This document shows, piece by piece, positions 1 through 7,126 of a stretch of 14,698 nt of DNA. The notes beneath the pieces were generated by a model. It did not search any database. It saw only the letters and a program-made list of their open reading frames with translations, and was not told the DNA's origin. A program made the position numbers and the translations under genes. The first letter of the stretch is position 1, and the number at the start of each line of letters is the position of its first letter. This DNA is from a bacterium (GTDB taxonomy: Bacteria > Patescibacteriota > Minisyncoccia > UBA9983). The DNA is taken from assembly GCA_023244795.1 (NCBI GenBank), contig JAHFLR010000012.1, forward strand, positions 1-14,698, read 5' to 3'.

Positions 1-1
1 C

Positions 2-85
2 GGTGGTAGTAATGCCGGTAGAGCTAATGGTAGTAGTAGAAGTGGCAAAAGCAAAAACAAAAAGAAAGGAAACCAAAACAGATAA
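2..85 (+). CDS. C-terminal tail of an unidentified protein (partial, 5' end outside window)
   Basis: Reading from base 2, an open frame of 27 codons ends at TAA 83-85. The encoded tail is first rich in Gly, Ser and Asn and then strongly basic (GKSKNKKKGNQNR at the end). This is a composition typical of disordered, nucleic-acid-binding C-termini, for example on RNA helicases or single-strand DNA-binding proteins. There is too little sequence to name a family. The gene would run convergently toward the GalT-like gene, whose stop codon lies at 196-198. The repeated GGT/AGT/AAT codons make it look coding, but a low-complexity non-coding stretch is not excluded. Confidence 0.4.
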   Translation, partial: GGSNAGRANGSSRSGKSKNKKKGNQNR

Positions 86-110
86 CGTTATGGGGATCGC
101 TTTTTGGTTT
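70..110. terminator. A+T-rich inverted repeat between convergent genes, possible bidirectional terminator
   Basis: AAACCAAAA (70-78) pairs perfectly with TTTTGGTTT (102-110). A second perfect palindrome, ATAACGTTAT (82-91), lies inside the loop. Read on the minus strand, the stem is followed by a T-rich run (TCCTTTCTTTTTG), as expected for the end of the adk-map-ruvX-GT-galT transcript. On the plus strand it directly overlaps the stop codon of the partial upstream gene. The stem has only two G-C pairs, so its strength is doubtful. The rest of the interval, up to 195, shows no gene and no clear signal. Confidence 0.3.
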
Positions 111-195
111 AACCTCTTTAGGGTCACGAGATAATTATAACACTATATCCTGCTCCCGTGGGCAAAATGTGGGGATAATTACACTAACAATGTAT

Positions 196-1293
196 TTATT
201 TGGCTTTCTTAAAAGCATTCCTCAAATTTTCCGCAGCTTGTTCCGGCGGGATAGGTAGCACTTCTATACCACTGCCCAACTCCAAGCCCGCCCACTTGTA
301 GGTACGGGGGAAAATTTCTATATGCCAATGGTAATAAGGAACCGAGTCTACCCTGGCCGACGAGGTATGGATAAAAAAATTATAATCATGCTCGCCCAAA
401 ACAGCAGAGAGACGCGTAAGAGCGTCTTTGAGCGCCTCCGAAAGATGAGCCAAACAATTATCCGGCGTCTCCTCAAAATCGGAAGCGTGTTGCTTGGGGA
501 AGATTCTCAACTCGTACGGCACCTTAGAGGCAAAGGGGGCAATAGTTATAAAACATTCGTTCTCAAAAACGACTCTTGTCTTCTCCTTCATCTCAAACTC
601 CAGCATCACGCAGTGTACGCATTTTTTTTCTTTCTCGTAGTAAAGCAGGGCGCCGTTAATACTTCTGGAGATATCGGGGGGGATGTTGGGCATCGCGACA
701 ATTTGCGAGTGAGGATGCATAACAGAGGCTCCCGCCAAACTACCTTGGTTGTGATAAATCAAAATGTAATCTACTCGCTCGTCTTTCTCCAGTACCCGGT
801 ACCTCTGCTGGTATGCTCTAAAAACTAGAGAAATTTCGTCTATCTCCATTTTTTCTATCGGCCTGTCATGGTCTCTCGTTACTACCACCTCGTGGAAACC
901 AAACCCCCCCTGCTTTTTAAAAGGGCCGTAGTTCTCGTATTCGGGAATGATATTTTTAAAAACCGCCGGATATTTATTTTGGATAACTTGCACAAACCAG
1001 TTATCAAACTTTTCGCAGTCTTCTTTTTTGCCGTCGCTCGGCCTGGGCAACCAAAAGAGCGCATCGCCATTACCACTTTTTTGAGGGTCCTCAAACGGGC
1101 AATCTTTAATTAATAGGATTTTAGCGCTGCCGTCTTTTTGAGCGCTGGCGCCAAACAGCGGGCGCGACTGCCTGGCCGAGGATACCAACACCCAATCACC
1201 GCTCACCATATCCCGCCGAAATTCGGCAACCAGTTTTGAGGGGGGAACTTTTTCTTTGGGCGCGTCTTTGGCGGCTTTATTTTTTTTCTCCAT
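196..1293 (-). CDS. galT: GalT-like hexose-1-phosphate uridylyl/nucleotidyltransferase (HIT superfamily)
   Basis: The 365-residue product matches the galactose-1-phosphate uridylyltransferase family, which moves a nucleotidyl group between sugar phosphates through a nucleotidyl-histidine intermediate. The family signature HPHSQ is at 193-197, with His195 as the expected nucleophile. NQGSLAGAS precedes it at 182-190, the N-terminal core has GFHEVVVTRDH at 132-142, and the C-terminal HIT-like half carries YYHWHIEIFPR at 320-330. A Lys-rich extension of about 20 residues precedes the domain. In the N-terminal metal-binding motif, usually CxxC, only Cys65 is present and Glu68 occupies the second place; CVHC occurs at 225-228. 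It is the last gene of a five-gene operon, 17 bp after the glycosyltransferase. The real substrate could be another sugar-1-phosphate, or ADP-glucose as in the related phosphorylases. Family is certain, substrate is not. Confidence 0.85.
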   Translation of the reverse strand: MEKKNKAAKDAPKEKVPPSKLVAEFRRDMVSGDWVLVSSARQSRPLFGASAQKDGSAKILLIKDCPFEDPQKSGNGDALFWLPRPSDGKKEDCEKFDNWFVQVIQNKYPAVFKNIIPEYENYGPFKKQGGFGFHEVVVTRDHDRPIEKMEIDEISLVFRAYQQRYRVLEKDERVDYILIYHNQGSLAGASVMHPHSQIVAMPNIPPDISRSINGALLYYEKEKKCVHCVMLEFEMKEKTRVVFENECFITIAPFASKVPYELRIFPKQHASDFEETPDNCLAHLSEALKDALTRLSAVLGEHDYNFFIHTSSARVDSVPYYHWHIEIFPRTYKWAGLELGSGIEVLPIPPEQAAENLRNAFKKAK

Positions 1294-1310
1294 GCTTTTT
1301 AGTTATACCT

Positions 1311-2051
1311 TTAGTTATACTTGCCTCTCATTAAGTTCCACCTTAAGCCGGCCACGTCAAATAAACTTTTTATGTAGCCAATTATATTTACCCTGCTATC
1401 GGGATCGTTAACCCATTGTATAGGGATGACGCCTATTTTATAGCTAAATTTCTTGGCAAGCGATAGCACCTCCACATCGAAGGTCCATCTGTCTATTTTT
1501 GATATTTTAAAAATTCTTTCGGCGGCATAATCTCTAAAGGCCTTAAAGCCGTTCTGGGTATCCCAAATCCCCCACAAGCCCGCCACTATCTGGATATAAA
1601 GATTGGCCATATTGCCAAGCTGCCTCTTAAACCAAGGTTGGGGAAATTTTTGCCCGGCGCCCGGAGCATCTTTTTTGTCTCGCGAGCTTATAACCACGTC
1701 GTAACCTTGGTCAAACAGCGGGCGCATTTTATCAAAGTTAGAGATGTCCGTGCCGTTGTCGGAATCGGTAAATAAGCGAACCTTGCCTTTGGCCGCCAGC
1801 ATCCCCTCTCGTACCGTGTAGCCTTTGCCCTTATTTTCTTTTCTGTCTATTATTCGGAGGTTTGGTATTTGAGGCATCATGTTTCTAAGCATTTCAACGG
1901 TTTTATCTGTTGAGCCGTCGCTGACAGCCAATATCTCGTAGCTATAAGCCTGCTTTTTAAGATGGCCCGAAACCGCCTCAAGGTTATGAATCTTTTTTTC
2001 GTCATTATAAAAAGGAATGATGACCGATAAATAAATTTCTGATTTTTCCAT
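1311..2051 (-). CDS. GT2-family glycosyltransferase, polyprenyl-phosphate hexose synthase-like (DPM1/ALG5 type)
   Basis: The 246-residue product is a complete GT-A fold enzyme of family GT2. It opens with LSVIIPFYND (8-17), then VSDGSTDKT (43-51) for nucleotide-sugar binding, the metal-binding DSD at 96-98 in FTDSDNGTD, DTQNGFKAF (164-172), and the acceptor-side RWTFDVEVL (188-196). This motif order is that of dolichyl/undecaprenyl-phosphate mannose or glucose synthases, which load a sugar from GDP- or UDP-sugar onto a lipid carrier at the inner face of the membrane. No membrane segment is present, so it is a short soluble or peripheral form without the C-terminal transmembrane part some relatives have. 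It sits 6 bp after ruvX and 17 bp before galT; a shared role in surface glycan synthesis is inference. Donor and acceptor cannot be decided here. Confidence 0.83.
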   Translation of the reverse strand: MEKSEIYLSVIIPFYNDEKKIHNLEAVSGHLKKQAYSYEILAVSDGSTDKTVEMLRNMMPQIPNLRIIDRKENKGKGYTVREGMLAAKGKVRLFTDSDNGTDISNFDKMRPLFDQGYDVVISSRDKKDAPGAGQKFPQPWFKRQLGNMANLYIQIVAGLWGIWDTQNGFKAFRDYAAERIFKISKIDRWTFDVEVLSLAKKFSYKIGVIPIQWVNDPDSRVNIIGYIKSLFDVAGLRWNLMRGKYN

Positions 2052-2057
2052 ATGGCT

Positions 2058-2444
2058 TTATTTTACCCTATCTAAAAAGCTCTGTAAAACGATAGCGGCC
2101 GCCGAAGCATCGGTGCTTTTGTTTTTACCGGTTATCCTCTGCGCCTCTTGAGTGCTTAAAACCTCCGGGTAAAAAACTACCGGTAAGCCGGTCTCCTTCT
2201 CCAACAAAATCTTAAATTTATTTATCTCTCCCATTATGGGGTTGGGTTCGCCTTTATAATTTTTGGACTCTCCCAACACTATTTGCGCCACTTTATTGTT
2301 TTGGCAAATTTGTTTGATATCTTGAGCCAGCTTGCCCTGGCCGATGTTAGGCAAAACAATCAGTGGCATGGCAAACTCGCCACCCTCATCGGAAAGGGCT
2401 ACCCCCGTCTTTTTTTCTCCATAGTCTACTCCGAGTAATCTCAT
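2058..2444 (-). CDS. ruvX: RuvX/YqgF-family RNase H-fold nuclease
   Basis: The 128-residue product has the usual length for YqgF/RuvX. It begins with the RNase H-fold strand MRLLGVDYGEKKTGVALSD, whose Asp7 is catalytic. Family knowledge places the other acidic residues at Glu94 (YPEVLST, in place of the common DER motif) and Asp112 (KSTDASAAAIVLQ). IVLGESKNYKGEPN (56-69) stands where most bacteria have a VGLP motif. The family is linked to maturation of 16S pre-rRNA ends in E. coli and was first named as a putative Holliday-junction resolvase. The ATG follows the map stop codon directly (TAAATG), so the two are probably translationally coupled. No Shine-Dalgarno is visible. Confidence 0.88.
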   Translation of the reverse strand: MRLLGVDYGEKKTGVALSDEGGEFAMPLIVLPNIGQGKLAQDIKQICQNNKVAQIVLGESKNYKGEPNPIMGEINKFKILLEKETGLPVVFYPEVLSTQEAQRITGKNKSTDASAAAIVLQSFLDRVK

Positions 2445-3212
2445 TTAAATTTGGGTTATTATTTCCGCGCCCTTCTCGGTAACCACCACGGTGTGCTCAA
2501 AATGGGCCGAGGGCTTACCGTCTTTGGTTCTCCATGTCCAGTTGTCTTTGTCTAAAATCGTCTCAAAACTGCCTTCGGTTATCATCGGCTCGATGGCCAA
2601 AACCATGCCGGCCGTTAGCCGCTCTCTAGTTTTCTTTTTGCCAAAATTTGGAATCTCCGGATCCTCATGCACACTGTGGCCAACGCCGTGGCCAACCAAA
2701 TTGCGCACTACGCCGTACCCCCGCTCCTCTACGTGACTCTGAACAGCAAAACCAATATCTCCTATGTAAGAGCCTGCTTTGATTGTCTTTATTCCCTCGC
2801 TCAAAGATTTTTTACACACTTCAATTATCTTGGCGGCCTCATTGCTAATTTTTCCAACAGGAACTGTAATGGCCGTATCGGTATACATCCCGCCGTACTC
2901 CATGCCGGCATCTAAACTTACGATATCTCCCTCTTTTAGTATCCTGGTTTTGCTGGGGATGCCGTGCACGATTTCGTCGTTTACCGAAACACAAAGCGAT
3001 GCCGGATACGGAGTTCTATCGTCCGCCGTTCTGTAATTTTTAAAAGACGGTCGCCCGCCAGACTCCTTTATTAATTTTTCCGCTAGCTGGTCTAGCTCGA
3101 TTGTGGCAACTCCGGGCTTAACCTCTTTGGCAACGGCGCCTAAAACGAGAGCCAATTTTTTACCCCCCTCTCTTAAAATCTCTATTTCTTTTTTTGTTTT
3201 GATACGAATCAT
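2445..3212 (-). CDS. map: Methionine aminopeptidase type I
   Basis: The 255-residue product removes the initiator methionine from new proteins. All five metal ligands of the type I enzyme are present: Asp101, Asp112, His175, Glu208 and Glu239. They lie in LDAG, YTDTAIT, GHGVGHSVHEDP, AIEPM and AHFEHTVVVT respectively. The substrate-binding histidines are His83 (NDEIVHGIP) and His182. The spacing equals the E. coli enzyme with a constant shift of four residues. There is no N-terminal zinc-finger or SH3-binding extension. The ATG overlaps the adk-like stop in an ATGA junction, indicating translational coupling, and a weak GGAA lies about 10 bases upstream. The adk-map pairing downstream of secY is standard in the bacterial spc region. 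Confidence 0.95.
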   Translation of the reverse strand: MIRIKTKKEIEILREGGKKLALVLGAVAKEVKPGVATIELDQLAEKLIKESGGRPSFKNYRTADDRTPYPASLCVSVNDEIVHGIPSKTRILKEGDIVSLDAGMEYGGMYTDTAITVPVGKISNEAAKIIEVCKKSLSEGIKTIKAGSYIGDIGFAVQSHVEERGYGVVRNLVGHGVGHSVHEDPEIPNFGKKKTRERLTAGMVLAIEPMITEGSFETILDKDNWTWRTKDGKPSAHFEHTVVVTEKGAEIITQI

Positions 3213-3880
3213 TTTAACTTTTCCAAAATATCTTGCTGAACTTTTTCTACCGGTTGATCGCCGTTGATATCTATCACCTCATGCGCGCTCCTTAAATAAT
3301 CGAGGCCGGGAATCGTCTCCCCTCGGTATTGGTCTAATCTAACTTTAAAAATCTTCGGGTCATCTAGCGGCCTTTTTTGTAGAGTCCCATCGCCATTGGG
3401 GCACGGCATGCCGGGCTGTATGCTCTCTGATTTTATAAAAACATGATCGGCGCCAGCAGAACAAATTATGCGTTTATCTATTCTCTCCAATAACCTTTCC
3501 TCGTCAATATTTAAATTTATTATTTTGATATTTTCTGCGCCGATTTTTTTGGTTAGTAAATCGTAGAGCCTCTGCGCCTCAAAAAGTGTCCGGGGCGATC
3601 CGTCAAAAATAACACCGGAGATCGCGGTATTGCTCATCAGCTCGTTTACTTTTTCGCTTACTACCTCAAACATCCACTCCGGCTCCCACAAAAGTCCGGT
3701 ATCGAACCGCTCCTTTTGATATTGCGCCTTGGCGTCGTTGGGGTGGCTGGCAATGTATTCGCTGCCCACCTTGCTGGTTATAAAGTGGAACACGCCCAGC
3801 TTTTGAGCCAGCATTTTAATTTGCGTCCCCTTGCCGCTCCCCGGCGCCCCCAGGAAAAAATATACTTTAAAATTTGTCAT
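3209..3880 (-). CDS. adk: Adenylate kinase-like nucleoside monophosphate kinase (divergent)
   Basis: The 223-residue product is a P-loop kinase placed where adk normally sits, between secY and map. The Walker A loop GAPGSGKGT is at 11-19. The DGFPRT motif appears as DGSPRT (93-98), and a LID-like segment at about 139-175 ends in KRPLDDP followed by FKVRLDQYR. Two features depart from canonical adenylate kinase. The AMP-site motif hisTGDxxR is replaced by FITSKVGSEYI (33-43), losing the arginine. The LID has only Cys140 and Cys160, with a longer linker between them, rather than a full four-residue zinc site. It should still transfer phosphate from ATP to a nucleoside monophosphate, most simply AMP, but its acceptor preference is uncertain. 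The gene opens a new transcription unit after a terminator hairpin. Confidence 0.8.
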   Translation of the reverse strand: MTNFKVYFFLGAPGSGKGTQIKMLAQKLGVFHFITSKVGSEYIASHPNDAKAQYQKERFDTGLLWEPEWMFEVVSEKVNELMSNTAISGVIFDGSPRTLFEAQRLYDLLTKKIGAENIKIINLNIDEERLLERIDKRIICSAGADHVFIKSESIQPGMPCPNGDGTLQKRPLDDPKIFKVRLDQYRGETIPGLDYLRSAHEVIDINGDQPVEKVQQDILEKLK

Positions 3881-3888
3881 GTATTTTT

Positions 3889-3894
3889 ATTATA
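3889..3894 (-). promoter_or_regulatory. TATAAT -10 box for the adk-map-ruvX operon, possibly giving a leaderless mRNA
   Basis: The minus strand reads TATAAT, a perfect -10 hexamer, only eight bases (AAAAATAC) before the adk ATG at 3880. A start of transcription about seven bases after the box would fall at or within a base or two of the ATG. The region 17 bp upstream (TATTAA) is a poor -35 and lies inside the terminator hairpin. A chance A+T-rich match is possible, but the position just after a terminator and just before a new gene supports a promoter. Confidence 0.4.
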
Positions 3895-3904
3895 ACCAAA
3901 AAAT

Positions 3905-3927
3905 CGCCCAATTAATATCATTGGGCG
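3905..3927 (-). terminator. Rho-independent terminator after secY
   Basis: CGCCCAAT and ATTGGGCG form a perfect 8-bp stem around a 7-base loop. On the minus strand it is followed by ATTTTTTGG. It lies about 40 bases after the secY stop and ends the ribosomal-protein/secY transcript. It is flanked by A-rich sequence on the other side, so it could work in both directions. The remaining bases between secY and the hairpin (3928-3966) are A+T-rich, with no other signal. Confidence 0.75.
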
Positions 3928-3966
3928 GTTTTGTTAAATGTTAAAAGTTTAAAGTTAAATGCCTTG

Positions 3967-5241
3967 TTATTCGTACTCCCTCATCACAATTTGGCCCTCT
4001 ACTTGCTTGATGGTCTCAAGCACCACAGAAACGACAATGAGCAAGCTGGTGCCACCAATGGCCAAAGAAGACACGCCAGTTACAGATCTTAAGATGAGCG
4101 GCAAAATGGCAATGATGCCTAAAAACAAAGCTCCAAACAAGGTGATACGAGTAATGATTTTTGATAGGTACTCCGCCGTCGGCTTGCCCGGCCTGATACC
4201 GGAAACAAACGCTCCGCTTTTTTGTAAGTTGGAGGAAATGGCATGAGGATCAAAAGTAACGGCTGTGTAAAAATAAGTAAACAAGAAAACCAAAATAAAG
4301 TAAGAGATTCCGTAGGCCAAAGAATTGCTAATAAAGTTTACCAAGCCGGTAGCCACTGCTTGGGCGATACTATTGTTCACTAGTTTAAGCGCGCCAGCAA
4401 TCATTTGGGGGAACAACAAAATAGAAAGGGCAAAGATGATAGGGATTACTCCGGCCTGGTTAACCCTCAACGGCAAATGAGTTGAGAACCCTCCGTACAT
4501 CTTCATCCCCCTCACCTGACGAGCATAGGAGATAGGGACAGGCCTCTCCGCCTCTGTTACCACCACCACTCCGGCGATAATTATAAACGCCACCACCAAG
4601 AACGCGAGGATCATCGGAATTTGGGAAGGATCGTAAGCAAAGGCAAGCTGCTGCACGCCCCTGGGTATTGCCGCCACGATGCCGGCAAAAATCAAAAGCG
4701 AGACACCATTGCCAATACCGTACTCGGTTATCAATTCTCCCATCCACATCAAAAGCAGAGAACCGGCGATAACTATTACCAAATCCACTAACTTACTAAA
4801 AAGCGAAAGATTAACTAGCACTCCGCTCTTCTCTAGCAAAGTTAAAAGCGCAAAACCCTGAAGCGCCGCCAGTGGCACTGTCAATAATCTGGAATACTGA
4901 TTAAATTTTTGTCTGCCGGCTTCTCCATCCTCCTGATACATCTCTTTTAATTTGGGGAAGATCATGGTGAGGAGTTGCATAATAATACTGCCGGTAATAT
5001 AAGGGCCAACACCAAGCATCATTATAGAGAGTTTAGACAAACCTCCGCCAGAGAAAATGTTAAGCATACCTAAAAATTGGTTGCCCGATAAAAAGTTACT
5101 GAGCCTGGTGGGATCTACTCCCGGTATCGGAATATTCGCCCCCAACCGGAACAGAACTAAAATCAACAACACGAAAAAAATCTTTTTTCGCAGATCCGAG
5201 TCGCTAAAAATGATTCTTAACTTATTTAAAAAATTACTCAT
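3967..5241 (-). CDS. secY: Preprotein translocase subunit SecY
   Basis: The 424-residue product is the channel-forming subunit of the SecYEG translocon in the cytoplasmic membrane. Ten hydrophobic segments can be traced, the first at about 20-39. It is followed by the plug region with NIPIPGVDP (36-44) and GGGLSKLSIMMLGVGPYI (65-82). The cytoplasmic loop 4 motif RPVPISYARQVRG is at 233-245. Loop 5, which contacts SecA and the ribosome, carries KSGAFVSGIRPGKPTAEYL (341-359) with the key arginine at 350. The protein ends in IVMREYE. The gene lies 6 bp after rplO, as in the classical spc operon, and is followed by a terminator hairpin. The start is ATG with the A+T leader AAATTTAA and no Shine-Dalgarno. 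Confidence 0.97.
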   Translation of the reverse strand: MSNFLNKLRIIFSDSDLRKKIFFVLLILVLFRLGANIPIPGVDPTRLSNFLSGNQFLGMLNIFSGGGLSKLSIMMLGVGPYITGSIIMQLLTMIFPKLKEMYQEDGEAGRQKFNQYSRLLTVPLAALQGFALLTLLEKSGVLVNLSLFSKLVDLVIVIAGSLLLMWMGELITEYGIGNGVSLLIFAGIVAAIPRGVQQLAFAYDPSQIPMILAFLVVAFIIIAGVVVVTEAERPVPISYARQVRGMKMYGGFSTHLPLRVNQAGVIPIIFALSILLFPQMIAGALKLVNNSIAQAVATGLVNFISNSLAYGISYFILVFLFTYFYTAVTFDPHAISSNLQKSGAFVSGIRPGKPTAEYLSKIITRITLFGALFLGIIAILPLILRSVTGVSSLAIGGTSLLIVVSVVLETIKQVEGQIVMREYE

Positions 5242-5247
5242 TTAAAT

Positions 5248-5679
5248 TTAGGATATTTTCCCTCCGGCCTTTTCTACTTTTTCTCTGGCCTGAGCCGAGA
5301 AGATGCAACCGGAGAAATTTAACTTTTTGGTTAACTCGCCGTCACTGAGTATTTTTATTTGAGGATATGCTCGGCCGCCCTTGGTAATAAGGTTTTTTTC
5401 TACCAGGGCTCTCGCGTTAACAGTATCGCCGTTTTTAAAATTCTTGTCTAAAACATTGAAGTTAACAGTAACCGGCTTTTTCTCTATTGATTTAAAACGA
5501 TATCCTCTTTTTTTAGGAATCTTTTTTATGATATCTCTTACTTCCGGCCTCATTCTTCTACCGGCGCGAGATTTTTGACCCTTAATGCCGTGCCCGGAAT
5601 AGGTTCCCCTCTTGCCGCCTCGGCCCACTCTCTTTTTTTCTTTATTGGGTGTTTCTCTTTTAAGTTGATGTATCTGCAT
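5248..5679 (-). CDS. rplO: 50S ribosomal protein L15 (uL15)
   Basis: The 143-residue product is the large-subunit assembly protein L15. It has the basic, glycine-rich N-terminal extension that threads into 23S rRNA (RVGRGGKRGTYSGHGIKGQ, 18-36) and a globular C-terminal domain ending in FSGCIFSAQAREKVEKAGG. Length is that of typical bacterial L15. It begins 14 bp after the S5 stop. In most bacteria rpmD (L30) lies here; the gap leaves no room for it. No Shine-Dalgarno is visible before the ATG. Confidence 0.96.
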   Translation of the reverse strand: MQIHQLKRETPNKEKKRVGRGGKRGTYSGHGIKGQKSRAGRRMRPEVRDIIKKIPKKRGYRFKSIEKKPVTVNFNVLDKNFKNGDTVNARALVEKNLITKGGRAYPQIKILSDGELTKKLNFSGCIFSAQAREKVEKAGGKIS

Positions 5680-5693
5680 AATGTTTGTTTAGT

Positions 5694-6158
5694 TTAGCTT
5701 AGCTTTCGCAATGCGGCTAGCGCCCCCTTGGCGTTATTTAATTTGTTCTTGCTTCTGGAAAAAATCTTGGCGGTAACATCTCTGACTCCGGCCATGTCCA
5801 AAACTGTTCTAACGGAGCTTCCGGCAATAAGACCATTGCCCTTTTGAACCGGCTTTAAAAATATTCTGGAGCTGGCGTACTTGGCATAAACCTCATGCGA
5901 GATAGAAGAATCTTTGGTTAGCGGAACTTTAATGGCAGTCCTTTTGGCCAGACGGGTTGCCTTTTCTATGGCGGTAGCCGTATCTACTCCTTTGCCGATA
6001 CCAACGCCAACTTGGCCCTTGCGATTTCCGATTACAATCGCCACTCTAAAGCTAAATCTCCTTCCGCCGGAGACAACTCTGGCCGTTCTTCTGATATCTA
6101 TCACCTTGTTATCGAACTCGCTTGGTGTTTTTTGTTCAAATCTTCTTTCTCTTGCCAT
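5694..6158 (-). CDS. rpsE: 30S ribosomal protein S5 (uS5)
   Basis: The 154-residue product has the N-terminal double-stranded-RNA-binding domain with the loop VVSGGRRFSFRVAIVIGNRKG (29-49) and the glycine-rich VGVGIGKG (51-58), then the RNase P/EF-G-like C-terminal domain through GNGLIAGSSVRTVLDMAGV. S5 sits at the mRNA entry and decoding face of the small subunit and affects translational fidelity. It lies between L18 and L15, in the spc order. The leader before the ATG is entirely A/T over about 17 bases, with no purine-rich Shine-Dalgarno. Confidence 0.97.
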   Translation of the reverse strand: MARERRFEQKTPSEFDNKVIDIRRTARVVSGGRRFSFRVAIVIGNRKGQVGVGIGKGVDTATAIEKATRLAKRTAIKVPLTKDSSISHEVYAKYASSRIFLKPVQKGNGLIAGSSVRTVLDMAGVRDVTAKIFSRSKNKLNNAKGALAALRKLS

Positions 6159-6167
6159 ATTTTTTAA

Positions 6168-6536
6168 TTAAAATTTTAAGCCGCCTTCTCTTGCGCCTTC
6201 GGCTAACGCTTTTACTCTTCCGTGATATTTATATCCGCCTCTGTCAAAAACAACTTTTTTGATACCTTTCCCTTCTGCCATTTTGGCAATCTCCATTCCA
6301 ACCGCTTTGGCTGATTCCGTTTTGGTAACAGCGGCTTTGGTTTTCTTTCCCCCCTTGGCGCCCTTAACAATGTCGCTGGCGGAAATCAAAGTCTTGCCGC
6401 TATTATCATCAATCAACTGAGCAAAAACGTGGACGTTAGATCTAAAAACAGAAAGACGCGGCGTTTCCTTAGTGCCGGAAATTTTTGACCTTACTCTGCG
6501 GTGCCTTACTTGTTTTTTGTTTATTGTTCTTTTCAT
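6168..6536 (-). CDS. rplR: 50S ribosomal protein L18 (uL18)
   Basis: The 122-residue product is the 5S rRNA-binding protein L18 of the central protuberance. The basic N-terminus ([20 protein letters not shown]) is followed by [20 protein letters not shown] (25-44), TLISASD (49-55) and the C-terminal [28 protein letters not shown]. All of these are standard for the family. It lies 28 bp after L6 and 9 bp before S5. The leader contains no Shine-Dalgarno close to the ATG. Confidence 0.97.
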   Translation of the reverse strand: MKRTINKKQVRHRRVRSKISGTKETPRLSVFRSNVHVFAQLIDDNSGKTLISASDIVKGAKGGKKTKAAVTKTESAKAVGMEIAKMAEGKGIKKVVFDRGGYKYHGRVKALAEGAREGGLKF

Positions 6537-6564
6537 ATTGCTTGGTTTTTACATCCCGCCTGCG

Positions 6565-7107
6565 CTATGCGGCAGCGGCTGTCTTTTTACCGGCCTTTCT
6601 TCTGATAAATTCCCCCTCGTAATGGATTCCCTTGCCCTTATAAGGCTCGGGCTTCTTAAGCGCTCTTATTTTAGCGCAAAATTCTCCAACCGCTTCTTTG
6701 TCAATTCCGGAAATATTTATATCGTTTTTCTCCATTTCCACCTTAATACCCTCTGGAATAGGCATATTGATTGGGTGAGAAAATCCCAAGCCCAAAACCA
6801 TAGCCTTGCCCTCTACTTTGGCCTTGTAGCCAACTCCCTCAATAATCAATTTTTTCTTAAATCCTTTGGTCACCCCCTCTATCATATTTTTTATATGGGA
6901 GACTGTCGTGCCAACCATCACCACAGTGTGTCTGTCGCTTCTGGTCGGACTTACACTAATTTCTTTATCGCCAATTTTAATATCCAAACTATCGATGAAC
7001 TTTCTTTTAAGTTCTCCTAGTGGCCCCTTAACGGAAATATTGTTGTTGTCGTTTTTGACCTCAACTTTCTCCGGTATTATTATTGGTTTTTTGGCTAATC
7101 TAGACAT
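6565..7107 (-). CDS. rplF: 50S ribosomal protein L6 (uL6)
   Basis: The 180-residue product has the two repeated L6 domains. The first runs from SRLAKKPIIIPEKVEV and SVKGPLGEL; the second holds the rRNA-binding signature region KPEPYKGKGIHYEGEFIRRKAGK (151-173). It binds 23S rRNA near the sarcin-ricin loop and the factor-binding site. After the conserved end RRKAGKK there is a short TAAAA tail. Spacing to the upstream S8 gene is 33 bp, wider than most junctions here, and that gap contains a REP-like sequence. Confidence 0.97.
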   Translation of the reverse strand: MSRLAKKPIIIPEKVEVKNDNNNISVKGPLGELKRKFIDSLDIKIGDKEISVSPTRSDRHTVVMVGTTVSHIKNMIEGVTKGFKKKLIIEGVGYKAKVEGKAMVLGLGFSHPINMPIPEGIKVEMEKNDINISGIDKEAVGEFCAKIRALKKPEPYKGKGIHYEGEFIRRKAGKKTAAAA

Positions 7108-7126
7108 GTTTTTTTTATTATTTATA

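Noticed and set aside
322..828. Plus-strand open frame of 168 codons
   Set aside because: It is antisense to the GalT-like gene, whose motifs are complete; this frame has a runs-of-hydrophobic composition with no recognisable domain.
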